Positions 1 through 7,654 of a stretch of 39,178 bases of DNA are shown one piece after another (position 1 is the stretch's first letter; each line of letters starts with the position of its first letter). Both the position numbers and the translations under genes were made by a program. The stretch lies in contig CAKJXT010000029.1 of assembly GCA_918219625.1 (NCBI GenBank), forward strand, positions 1-39,178. Reading direction: 5' to 3'. A model generated the notes under the pieces. That model was not told the origin of the DNA, made no database searches, and saw nothing but the letters and a program-made list of their open reading frames with translations. The DNA is from Bacilli bacterium (lineage in GTDB: Bacteria; Bacillota_I; Bacilli_A; RF39; UBA660).

Positions 1-264
1 ACAGCATTTTACATCTTGACACCATCACTAATGGAAAGAATTAAAAGACTAACAAGTAACATTTCTGGAAGATTACTATTCTGTTTTATTGACAATAAAT
101 TACACATAGGACTACAAAACGGTAAAGATTCTTTTGAACACAGTATATTCAAAGAAATAAATGAAGAACAGGTTACAAACGAAATTTCAAAAGACATAAA
201 GCTAATAACAGACTTTGTCGATGAGTTGAGTTTAGATAACAATCTATTCAGAAGGGAGGTGTAG
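1..264 (+). CDS. DUF3137-family protein, C-terminal end (5' truncated by window edge)
   Basis: The reading frame is open from the first base, so the gene begins outside the window; an internal TTG at 16 is not needed as a start. The visible residues (TAFYILTP..., then LLFCFIDNKLHIGL and DNNLF near the end) match the C-terminus of the complete 308-residue protein at 907-1833 almost position for position (EAFYILTP, MFCFVDNKLHIAV, DNNLF). It is therefore a paralogue of that DUF3137-type membrane protein. It ends 1 nt before the lemA start codon, and its last codons contain the lemA ribosome binding site (GGGAGGTG), so the two genes are surely co-transcribed. Function is unknown; the family often sits beside lemA. 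Confidence 0.75.
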   Translation, partial: TAFYILTPSLMERIKRLTSNISGRLLFCFIDNKLHIGLQNGKDSFEHSIFKEINEEQVTNEISKDIKLITDFVDELSLDNNLFRREV

Positions 265-265
265 T

Positions 266-808
266 ATGGAAACTATTATAATTATTATAGCTATTATTGC
301 AGTAATCATAGTATTATGGTATATTTCAACTTCTAATAAGTTGAATAGAGCTGTAGTTAAAATAGACGAATCCCTTTCTGGAATTGATGTTGCTTTAACA
401 AAAAGATATGACGTTTTAACAAAAATGATTGATGTAGTAAAAGCATACGCAAAACATGAAAAGGAAACATTATTCGAGGTAATTAACCTTCGTAAAGATA
501 TGTCTATTCAAGAAAAAAACGAAGCTAATAAAGCTATGGATGAAAACATGAAAAAAATCAACATTGTAGTAGAAAACTATCCAGAACTAAAATCAAGCGA
601 AAACTATAAAACATTACAACAATCTATAGCTGATGTTGAAGAACATCTACAAGCAGCTAGAAGACTTTATAACTCAAATGTTTCATTATTCAATCAATTA
701 TTAGTAACATTCCCAACAAGCAGCATCGCTAAAAACAAAGGAATGACTAAAAAAGATTTCTTCGAAGCAGATGAGACTAAAAAAGAAGACGTAAAAATCG
801 ACTTATAA
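266..808 (+). CDS. lemA: LemA family protein
   Basis: This 180-residue protein has the LemA layout: one N-terminal membrane segment (about residues 4-21, rich in Ile/Val), then a long helical, coiled-coil-prone domain with the family pattern NKL..AVVKIDESLSGIDVALTKRYDVL near residues 26-52 and ARRLYN...FNQLL..FP near 130-150. LemA proteins are membrane-anchored helical-bundle proteins of unclear role, often linked to envelope functions. Start ATG follows GGGAGGTGTAGT. It lies between two DUF3137 paralogues, and a perfect hairpin begins at its stop codon. A second, diverged LemA is encoded at 25808-26350. Family assignment is firm; function is not known. Confidence 0.9.
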   Translation: METIIIIIAIIAVIIVLWYISTSNKLNRAVVKIDESLSGIDVALTKRYDVLTKMIDVVKAYAKHEKETLFEVINLRKDMSIQEKNEANKAMDENMKKINIVVENYPELKSSENYKTLQQSIADVEEHLQAARRLYNSNVSLFNQLLVTFPTSSIAKNKGMTKKDFFEADETKKEDVKIDL

Positions 809-825
809 GGATAAGTCGTTTTTTT
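799..825 (+). terminator. Intrinsic terminator of the lemA unit
   Basis: An 8-bp perfect stem (CGACTTAT/ATAAGTCG) with an AAGG loop is followed by seven T. The left arm runs through the last lemA codons and into its stop codon. Confidence 0.9.
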
Positions 826-846
826 GTAAATAAAAAAATATAATAA

Positions 847-875
847 TTTCAAAATAAAAATATATTTGATATAAT
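847..875 (+). promoter_or_regulatory. Sigma-A-like promoter for the DUF3137 gene
   Basis: TTTCAA (847-852), a 17-nt spacer, then TATAAT (870-875), lying between the lemA terminator and the ATG at 907. The -10 box is perfect and the -35 weak. Confidence 0.5.
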
Positions 876-906
876 AAAAAAAAGAACTAATAAAAGGAGT
901 GAAATT

Positions 907-1833
907 ATGAGTGTTGAAGAATTAAAACAATTACAATCAGAAATTATAAGAAAAAATAAAAAATGTAACATTATAGGACTAATAGTATTTCTAATAATAA
1001 TGATACTAACTATAATATATTTTAAAATTAAAAATATTCCATTAGAAATGTTACTCGCAACAGCCCCATTCGCATTATTAATATATCTATTCTTTATAAT
1101 GTATATTAAAAGCAAAGTAAATGGAAAAGACATGGATAAATTCAATAAAGAATATAAAAATACCTTTGTTCTAAAATCACTAAATAATATTTTTGAAGAT
1201 ATAAAATATAATCCTAATAATGGATTTAAAGAAGAATACATTGAAAAAGTTGGAATGTTAGATACAGGAGATAGCTATTCATCAAATGACTATATATTTG
1301 GAAAATATAAAAACATTTCATTTGAACAATCAGATATACATATACAAGAAAAACACGAAGAAGAAAATGCAGATGGAAAAAAAGAAACAGAATGGGTAAC
1401 AACATTTATGGGAAGACTAATGATATTTGATTTTAATAAAAACTTTAAAGCAAATATACAAGTAACAAATTGGCTTTTCAGTGCAAATACACTACCTTGG
1501 AGTAAAAGATTTACAAGAGTAAAAATGGAAGATACAGAATTTAACAATTCTTTTATGGTCTTTGCAGAAAGCGAACATGAAGCATTTTATATTCTAACTC
1601 CACACTTTATGGAAAAATTAAAAGAAATAACAAAAAAACTAAAATGTGGAGTTATGTTCTGTTTTGTTGATAATAAACTACACATTGCAGTAGATAACTA
1701 TAAAGACTCATTTGAATATAATGTTTTTAATCCAATCAATGAAAAAGAAATTGAAGAAAGTATAACAAACGATATTAAACTAATCACAAATTTTGTAGAA
1801 GAATTAGATTTAGACAACAATTTGTTTAAATAG
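907..1833 (+). CDS. DUF3137-family membrane protein
   Basis: 308 residues, start ATG after AAAAGGAGTGAAATT. Two membrane segments lie near residues 21-41 and 48-69. They are followed by a soluble domain with the family pattern: YI.GKYKNISFEQSDIHI near 127-145, then FMGRLMIFDFNK, then FYILTPHFMEKL and MFCFVDNKLHIAV near 223-258. It is a full-length paralogue of the truncated protein at the window start. DUF3137 proteins are uncharacterised and frequently neighbour lemA, as here. It has its own promoter and a strong terminator, so it is probably transcribed alone. The exact role is unknown. Confidence 0.75.
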   Translation: MSVEELKQLQSEIIRKNKKCNIIGLIVFLIIMILTIIYFKIKNIPLEMLLATAPFALLIYLFFIMYIKSKVNGKDMDKFNKEYKNTFVLKSLNNIFEDIKYNPNNGFKEEYIEKVGMLDTGDSYSSNDYIFGKYKNISFEQSDIHIQEKHEEENADGKKETEWVTTFMGRLMIFDFNKNFKANIQVTNWLFSANTLPWSKRFTRVKMEDTEFNNSFMVFAESEHEAFYILTPHFMEKLKEITKKLKCGVMFCFVDNKLHIAVDNYKDSFEYNVFNPINEKEIEESITNDIKLITNFVEELDLDNNLFK

Positions 1834-1836
1834 AAG

Positions 1837-1862
1837 AAACTAACTAGAAATAGTTAGTTTTT
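1837..1862 (+). terminator. Intrinsic terminator after the DUF3137 gene
   Basis: A perfect 10-bp stem (AAACTAACTA/TAGTTAGTTT) with a GAAA tetraloop runs into T-rich sequence. Confidence 0.9.
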
Positions 1863-1874
1863 AAAATCAAAACA

Positions 1875-1902
1875 TTGAAAAAAAACTAAAAAAAGTGATA
1901 AT
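1875..1902 (+). promoter_or_regulatory. Sigma-A-like promoter
   Basis: TTGAAA (1875-1880), a 16-nt spacer and GATAAT (1897-1902), 20 nt upstream of the ATG at 1922. Confidence 0.55.
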
Positions 1903-1921
1903 ATGATAAACAGGTGATAAT

Positions 1922-2716
1922 ATGATTTTAACAGGACAAAAAATAGAAGAATTAATGAAAAAAAATAAATTAGTAAAAAAAGGTAATTTAGAAAATATTC
2001 ATTCATCATCATATGACCTAACAACAAGCAAGTACATATTAAGATTTAAAAACGAAAATAAAGTAATAGAACTAACAAATCAAAAGAAAATAAATAATAT
2101 GTATGAACAAGTAAAAATAACAGATGGATATCATCTAAAACCAGGGGAGTGCATCCTAATACCGCTAGAAGATGAAATGAATATGCCAGACAATATATGT
2201 GGAAGTATCAGAGGAAGAACTACATTCAATAGACTTGGTATATTCACAACAATACAACACATTAATCCAGGATACAAAGGAAAACTAAACATAACAATAA
2301 TAAATAATTCTCCAAATACATATGAAATAACACCAAATATGCAAATAGCCCAAGTGGTATTTGAAAGTATGGAAGAAACAGTTAAAGAAGAACTGCTATA
2401 CAATAATGAACAAAATCCAGTATACCAAGACGAAGATGGTATGGAAGGATCAAAAATATACAAAGACTACATAGGAAAAGTAGTAAGACACTTCAAAGGA
2501 AATTATTACTACATAGAAAATATATGCATGGACTCAGAAACCAAAGAATACATGGTTGTATATAGAACACTATATAAAAGAAAAGACTCAAACTTCTGGA
2601 CAAGACCAGCTAAAATGTTCTTTGAAGAAGTAGATCCAAATAGAGAAGGAAATATAACACATCAAACACATAGATTTGAAGTAGTAGAAGATTTAGAAAC
2701 AGACTATACAAAATAA
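1922..2716 (+). CDS. dUTPase/dCTP-deaminase-like protein fused to a DUF1653 domain
   Basis: 264 residues in two parts. Residues 1 to about 155 have the dUTPase/dCTP-deaminase fold signature: SYDLT at 30-34, LKPGECILIPLED at 72-84, GRTTFNRLG at 98-106, HINPGYKG at 113-120 and ITPNMQIAQVVFE at 136-148. Residues about 183-240 look like DUF1653: GKVVRHFKGNYY, then MVVYRTLY, then WTRPAKMFFEEVD. The usual acidic residue of the I-D-P-G-Y/W-x-G motif is Asn115. The position matching the catalytic Glu of E. coli dCTP deaminase is Thr125 by my alignment. The domain may therefore be inactive, or act on nucleotides differently. ATG follows CAGGTGATAAT. It could be a nucleotide-pool enzyme or a nucleotide-sensing protein; the fold is secure, the activity is not. 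Confidence 0.7.
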   Translation: MILTGQKIEELMKKNKLVKKGNLENIHSSSYDLTTSKYILRFKNENKVIELTNQKKINNMYEQVKITDGYHLKPGECILIPLEDEMNMPDNICGSIRGRTTFNRLGIFTTIQHINPGYKGKLNITIINNSPNTYEITPNMQIAQVVFESMEETVKEELLYNNEQNPVYQDEDGMEGSKIYKDYIGKVVRHFKGNYYYIENICMDSETKEYMVVYRTLYKRKDSNFWTRPAKMFFEEVDPNREGNITHQTHRFEVVEDLETDYTK

Positions 2717-2719
2717 AAC

Positions 2720-2747
2720 TTGCAAAAATATAATAAAAGTGTATAAT
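2720..2747 (+). promoter_or_regulatory. Sigma-A-like promoter
   Basis: TTGCAA (2720-2725), a 16-nt spacer and a perfect TATAAT (2742-2747), ahead of the gene starting at 2776. Confidence 0.6.
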
Positions 2748-2775
2748 ATTTAACAACTTGAGAGGGGGAACGAAT

Positions 2776-3393
2776 ATGGCGAGGACATGTAGTGAATGTA
2801 CATATATGGACTTTTGTAAGGAAAATAATCATGACGGTAAATTTTGGTGTGAAAAAAGACTAGAATACTATCCTGCAAATAATGCGGAATGTAATAGATT
2901 TTGTAAAGCATATAGTAGAGATGATTCGACAGCAAGAAGTTATAAGGAATATAGTGAGAGTAAACAATCTTCGGGTGGATGCTATTTAACAACAGCAACA
3001 TGTGATATATTAGGACTAGAAGACAAAAACCTTTATCTACAAACATTTAGAAAATTTAGACAAGACTATTTACAAAAGAATCCAAAAGGATTACCAATAT
3101 TAAACGAATATGACACTGTAGGACCTATAATTGCACACAAATTAATGAATGATGAAAATAGAAAAGCAGTAGCGCTTCATATGTTAAAAGATTACATACA
3201 TCCTATCGCAACAAACTTAATAACAAAATTTGATGGTAATTATGATTTTGCAATTACACAGTATGCAAATATGACAAAAGAATTAATTCAAAGATATGGA
3301 TTAGAAACAATCGCACTTACAATACCTGGAGAAGATAAATTTGATTTTACAAAAGATTATTCAACATATGGTCGTGGAAGAAAACAAAGATAG
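2776..3393 (+). CDS. Cys-rich protein with a CFI-box-like (CYLTTATC) motif
   Basis: 205 residues when started at the ATG at 2776, which follows the strong site GAGAGGGGG; an in-frame TTG at 2758 lies before that site and is rejected. The N-terminus carries Cys5, 8, 14, 25, 39 and 43, a likely small metal-binding module. The motif GGCYLTTATC at 67-76 resembles the CFI-box motif, here followed by DILGLEDKN, QTFRKFRQDYL and an all-helical tail with a basic end (GRGRKQR). Proteins of this type occur singly in many Firmicutes and have no known function. The gene has its own promoter and terminator. Confidence 0.6.
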   Translation: MARTCSECTYMDFCKENNHDGKFWCEKRLEYYPANNAECNRFCKAYSRDDSTARSYKEYSESKQSSGGCYLTTATCDILGLEDKNLYLQTFRKFRQDYLQKNPKGLPILNEYDTVGPIIAHKLMNDENRKAVALHMLKDYIHPIATNLITKFDGNYDFAITQYANMTKELIQRYGLETIALTIPGEDKFDFTKDYSTYGRGRKQR

Positions 3394-3414
3394 AAAATAA
3401 ATTCTATCTTTTTT
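3386..3414 (+). terminator. Intrinsic terminator overlapping the stop codon at 3393
   Basis: A perfect 10-bp stem (AAAGATAGAA/TTCTATCTTT) with a 6-nt loop, then a T run. Confidence 0.9.
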
Positions 3415-3517
3415 ACTGTAAAAATGTCAAATTGTGTGTAAAACCAAGAAAATTCATATATAAATTCCTTTAATATGCATATATAAAATGAGATAATATA
3501 ATAAAGGAGGAATTCAT

Positions 3518-5299
3518 ATGGATAAACAATATATTGAAACAATTGAAATAGATGACAATGAAATCGAAATAATTGAAATTGAAGATGAAGCTCCTCTTAA
3601 TAACTTAAAAAAATACAATAAGACAAATAATATTATAGAAAATATTAGAAAAAAATTAACAAAAACAACAGCAGCTATAATAACTGCAGGAGCCCTAACA
3701 CTTTTAATAACAATATCAAGCGTATTTGTATTAAATAAAACATTAAATCAAAATACATTTAAAAAACAAGAAAATGTTGTATACGCAAACATTAATGATA
3801 ACATTGAATTTAAACTAAATAATCCAGAATATAACACAATAAATGTAAATGAAAAATATAAAGAACTAGGTGCCCAAATACTAGTAGATGGAATAGATAA
3901 ATCAGATGAAATAAAAATAGATTCATCAGACTTAAATACAAAAAAACCAGGAACATATCATGTAATATATACATATACAATAAGCATGAATCAAATAAAA
4001 ACACTATATAGAACAATAAATGTAGTAGATACAGAAGCCCCTACGCTAAAACTATTAGGCGAAAATGTATACACAATGTTAGTAAATGAAACATATGAAG
4101 AACCTGGAATGATAGTAACAGATAATTCAAATGAAGATTTATTAGACAAAATACAAATAGAAAACAATATAAATACAAATATCCCTGGAACATACCAAGT
4201 AAAATATACAGTAAGAGATAGCAGTGGAAACGAAACAATAAAATATAGAGCAGTACAAGTAAAAAGAACATACGCAAACAACACAAATAGTATTACATAT
4301 AATAACTTCACAGAAAATGGTATTTTTATAAAAGGAACAGTACAAGACTATAGTTTTAAAAACCAAATGTTATTAAAAAATAAAAACACAGGAAATGAAT
4401 TAATAATAGACACAACAAGAATAAGCAGTCATTACTATCAATTAACACTAGATGTTCAAAATATGGAAAATGGTACATACGAAATATACTTAGTAAATAA
4501 TACGTTAGAACCATTAACAAACAATATGAATAACTATAATAGAATAGTAAGAGCACACGCAGGAAAAAAATTAATAACAATGAACTATGATAAATCAAAA
4601 GTAAATATGATTGTAGAAGATTTCAAATATCAATATGATGTAGTAATTGATCCAGGACATGGTGGAGATGATACAGGAGCAACTAATGGAAAATATGTAG
4701 AAAAAAAGATAAATCTAGAACAATCGTTATATGAAAAACAAAGATATGAACAACATGGACTAAAAGTATTATTACTAAGAGACTCAAATGATAATTATGG
4801 AATTACTATGGGTGATGAAGAATGGGAGCCAATAGATAAAAAAGGATATGCCGTAGGGTACTATGGGTCTGTATCAAAAATAGTATATAGTAATCATCAT
4901 AATTCGTCTGGAAATGACACATCTAGAGGATGGGAAATATTAGTTCCAGCACAAGCATCATATGATGATCTAAAAGTAGAACACCAAATAGCAGACACAT
5001 GGTCAAACATGTATGCCAAACAGGTTAATCCATATTATAGATTTTACACAAAAGATTTTGAAGAAGCAAAACCAAATAACAAACTTAATGGAGAAATATA
5101 TGGATTTGATGACTACTACTCAGTAATAAGAATACCAAACAAACTATTCAATACAAAAAATGTATTATTTGAAGGAGCATATATAAATAATAATCAAGAT
5201 ATGTATTGGTACTATAATCAACAAAATTGGAAACAACTAAGTGAAGTAAAAATAAAAGCATATGTAGAATCAATAGGAGTAAAATATATTGCACCATAA
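3518..5299 (+). CDS. Membrane-anchored N-acetylmuramoyl-L-alanine amidase with Ig-like repeats
   Basis: 593 residues, ATG after AAAGGAGGAATTCAT. An acidic cytoplasmic tail (1 to about 45) leads to one membrane segment (about 52-72). Two DUF5011-type Ig-like repeats follow, each with a variation on YEEPG and the PGTYxVxYT signature (about 107-170 and 171-250), then a linker domain. The Amidase_3 domain starts near residue 373. Its zinc and catalytic residues are all visible: His381 in DPGHGG, Glu395 in VEKKIN, His460 or 461 in SNHHNS, and Glu552 in FEGAY. It should cleave the MurNAc-L-Ala bond of peptidoglycan outside the membrane. The inside-out anchor suggests a cell-bound enzyme for division or remodelling rather than a secreted lysin. 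Confidence 0.88.
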   Translation: MDKQYIETIEIDDNEIEIIEIEDEAPLNNLKKYNKTNNIIENIRKKLTKTTAAIITAGALTLLITISSVFVLNKTLNQNTFKKQENVVYANINDNIEFKLNNPEYNTINVNEKYKELGAQILVDGIDKSDEIKIDSSDLNTKKPGTYHVIYTYTISMNQIKTLYRTINVVDTEAPTLKLLGENVYTMLVNETYEEPGMIVTDNSNEDLLDKIQIENNINTNIPGTYQVKYTVRDSSGNETIKYRAVQVKRTYANNTNSITYNNFTENGIFIKGTVQDYSFKNQMLLKNKNTGNELIIDTTRISSHYYQLTLDVQNMENGTYEIYLVNNTLEPLTNNMNNYNRIVRAHAGKKLITMNYDKSKVNMIVEDFKYQYDVVIDPGHGGDDTGATNGKYVEKKINLEQSLYEKQRYEQHGLKVLLLRDSNDNYGITMGDEEWEPIDKKGYAVGYYGSVSKIVYSNHHNSSGNDTSRGWEILVPAQASYDDLKVEHQIADTWSNMYAKQVNPYYRFYTKDFEEAKPNNKLNGEIYGFDDYYSVIRIPNKLFNTKNVLFEGAYINNNQDMYWYYNQQNWKQLSEVKIKAYVESIGVKYIAP

Positions 5300-5302
5300 A
5301 TA

Positions 5303-5331
5303 TTGAAAAAATAATATCTTTTTGTTATACT
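5303..5331 (+). promoter_or_regulatory. Sigma-A-like promoter
   Basis: TTGAAA (5303-5308), a 17-nt spacer and TATACT (5326-5331), just after the amidase stop codon and 25 nt before the next ATG. Confidence 0.65.
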
Positions 5332-5355
5332 ATGTATGTCAATTAGGAGGTCTTT

Positions 5356-6573
5356 ATGGATAATGAAGAAAAAAATGAACAAATTGAAGAACAAATAGAA
5401 GAAAAAGAAGAATTAGATGAATTAGATGATGAGGAATTTACATATACAGTAGATAACAACAACATAAATAACGATTATAATAAAAAATATGAAAAAGACT
5501 CATATATTTATGTACTTGTTGGATTTGTGATACTATTAATCATAATAATAACACTAGTTGTAGTTGTTAACAAAAAAGGAAAAAAAGTATCGGGATATTC
5601 AGATGTAGAATCAAGAATGGTTTCAGCAGCAAAAAAATATTATGAAAAATATCCTGATCAATTACCAAAAATAGAAAATGTACCAATGTCAATCGATGCA
5701 GAAAAATTAATACAAAGTAGTTTCCTAAAACCATTCTCAGAAATGGTAAAAGAAAACGTTGAATGTACAGGACTCGTAAAAGTATATAAAAATGATGACA
5801 TTTATTCATATTTTCCATATCTAAACTGTGGAACAAGTTACAAAAGTGTAAAATTAAAAGATAAAATAATTGAAGATAATTTAGCAACTGATGGAGATGG
5901 GTTGTATAGAATAAATAATGAATATGTATTTAGAGGAGAACTTCCAAATAACTATGTTAAATTCAATGATTCAGTATGGAGAATAGTAAAAATAAACGAT
6001 GATGGTAGCGTAAAACTATTATTAATAGAAAAGAAACCAGAAAAAATTGTATGGGATGATAGATATAATAATGAAAGAAAGAGTAAAACTGGTAAAAATG
6101 ACTTCGGCATTAGTAGAATGGTAGATACATTAAAGAAAGCATACGAAGAAAATAAATATGTAAATAAAGATAACAAAGAATTATTGATAAAGAAAAGTTG
6201 GTGCATAGGAAAAAGTTCAGAAGATATAACTGAAATATCTAACTTAGATGTATGCAATGATACATATGATGATTTATATATTGGATTATTGACAATAGAT
6301 GAACCATTAATTTCAAGCCTAGATGATACATGCGTAAAAATATATGACGGCTCATGTACAAACTATAATTATTTTGCAGATATAAATGTTGGATGGACAT
6401 TAACAGCTAATTCAAATAGAACAGATGAAGTATTTATGGTAGATCAAGTATCATTAGATATAAAAAATGCATCATACAAAAACATTATTAGACCAGTAGT
6501 AAACATCAATTCTGATGCTTTATATAAAACTGGAGATGGAACAGAAAAAAATCCATATGTGATAGGAAAATAA
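5356..6573 (+). CDS. Membrane-anchored surface protein of unknown function
   Basis: 405 residues, ATG after TTAGGAGGTCTTT. A strongly acidic, Glu/Asn-rich cytoplasmic tail (1-49) and one membrane segment (about 50-72) precede an extracellular part. Residues 80-165 include paired Cys (EC in VECTGLV, LNCG). A second domain begins YVFRGELPNNYVKFNDSVWRI near 191-211 and ends with IIRPVVNINSDALYKTGDGT near 374-395. It has the same topology as the upstream amidase. I recognise the C-terminal RPVVN..SD.LY.tGDGT.. pattern as common in surface proteins of uncultured AT-rich gut Firmicutes, but no enzymatic motif is visible. It lies 15 nt ahead of mraY and is probably co-transcribed. Confidence 0.6.
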   Translation: MDNEEKNEQIEEQIEEKEELDELDDEEFTYTVDNNNINNDYNKKYEKDSYIYVLVGFVILLIIIITLVVVVNKKGKKVSGYSDVESRMVSAAKKYYEKYPDQLPKIENVPMSIDAEKLIQSSFLKPFSEMVKENVECTGLVKVYKNDDIYSYFPYLNCGTSYKSVKLKDKIIEDNLATDGDGLYRINNEYVFRGELPNNYVKFNDSVWRIVKINDDGSVKLLLIEKKPEKIVWDDRYNNERKSKTGKNDFGISRMVDTLKKAYEENKYVNKDNKELLIKKSWCIGKSSEDITEISNLDVCNDTYDDLYIGLLTIDEPLISSLDDTCVKIYDGSCTNYNYFADINVGWTLTANSNRTDEVFMVDQVSLDIKNASYKNIIRPVVNINSDALYKTGDGTEKNPYVIGK

Positions 6574-6588
6574 AAAGGGGATGATAAA

Positions 6589-7581
6589 ATGTTAATACTA
6601 GCAAAATCACTACTGGCACTAATGACATCATTCATTATTGCGGTAGTATTTGGACTAATCGCAATCCCATTATTAAGGAAATTAAAAGTAAAACAAAGCA
6701 TTAGTATTTTCTTAAGTAAATTGCACAATGAAAAAAAAGGTGTGCCAACAATGGGTGGAGTAATATTTATAATTCCTACCATTGTATCAATAATAATATT
6801 GATGTTATTAAAAAAAGTTGAATTTTCAAACAATTTATTCATAATAATGATAGTATTTGTAGGATATGCATTCCTAGGATTCTTAGATGATTACTTAATA
6901 ATAAAAAGAGGTAATAACGAAGGATTAACACAAACGCAAAAACTATTTGGACAAATAGTAATAGCGCTAATATTTTTTATAATATATATGAAAAGTGGAA
7001 GAGAACCAATACTAGATATACACTCATTAGGTATTAAAATAAATATGGGGGGCTTCTATGGACTATTCATTCTATTTATTCTAGTAGCTAGTTCAAATGC
7101 AGTAAATCTAACAGATGGACTGGATGGACTAGCAGGTGGACTATCAGTAATAGCATTTTTCTCATTTGGAATAATAAGTTTAGGATCAACTTGGATTGCA
7201 GGAAGTGAAGAAATAGGAATATTCTGTTTTATCTTAGTAGGAGCACTCCTAGGATTCTTAATATACAACTCACACCCAGCAAAAGTAATAATGGGTGATA
7301 CAGGATCATTATCATTAGGAGCAACACTAGCAGCAGTAGCTATAATAACAAATCACGAAATCTCATTAATAGCAGTAGCCGGAGTATTCGTAATAGAAAC
7401 ACTATCAGTTATAATACAAGTAGGTTATTACAAGAAATTCCACAAAAGAATATTCTTAATGACACCACTTCATCATCACTTTGAAAAACTAGGATGGAGT
7501 GAAACAGACATAGTAAGAATGTTCTATGTATTTGGAATGCTTCTAGGAATGGGAGCAGTTATATACGGAGTTTGGATATAA
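6589..7581 (+). CDS. mraY: Phospho-N-acetylmuramoyl-pentapeptide-transferase
   Basis: 330 residues with about ten membrane segments, typical MraY length. The enzyme transfers phospho-MurNAc-pentapeptide from UDP to undecaprenyl phosphate, making lipid I at the inner face of the membrane. Visible family motifs: KGVPTMGG near 46-53, FLDDYLIIKRG near 97-108, the catalytic NAVNLTDGLDGLAGG near 168-182, MGDTGSLSLG near 237-246 and the His-rich PLHHHFEKLGW near 293-303. ATG follows AAAAGGGGATGATAAA. It is separated from the other mur genes of this window (16.6-19.6 and 30.6-33.3 kb), so there is no single dcw cluster here. A terminator follows directly. Confidence 0.97.
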   Translation: MLILAKSLLALMTSFIIAVVFGLIAIPLLRKLKVKQSISIFLSKLHNEKKGVPTMGGVIFIIPTIVSIIILMLLKKVEFSNNLFIIMIVFVGYAFLGFLDDYLIIKRGNNEGLTQTQKLFGQIVIALIFFIIYMKSGREPILDIHSLGIKINMGGFYGLFILFILVASSNAVNLTDGLDGLAGGLSVIAFFSFGIISLGSTWIAGSEEIGIFCFILVGALLGFLIYNSHPAKVIMGDTGSLSLGATLAAVAIITNHEISLIAVAGVFVIETLSVIIQVGYYKKFHKRIFLMTPLHHHFEKLGWSETDIVRMFYVFGMLLGMGAVIYGVWI

Positions 7582-7584
7582 AAT

Positions 7585-7622
7585 AAAAAACTAATAAGTA
7601 GTAGATATTTATTAGTTTTTTT
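7585..7622 (+). terminator. Intrinsic terminator after mraY
   Basis: A long A/T-capped stem with CTAATAA/TTATTAG at its core (outer arms A-run/T-run) and an 11-nt loop, ending in a long T run. Confidence 0.8.
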
Positions 7623-7654
7623 GATATAATTATAAAAGTATTGGAGGATTAAAA

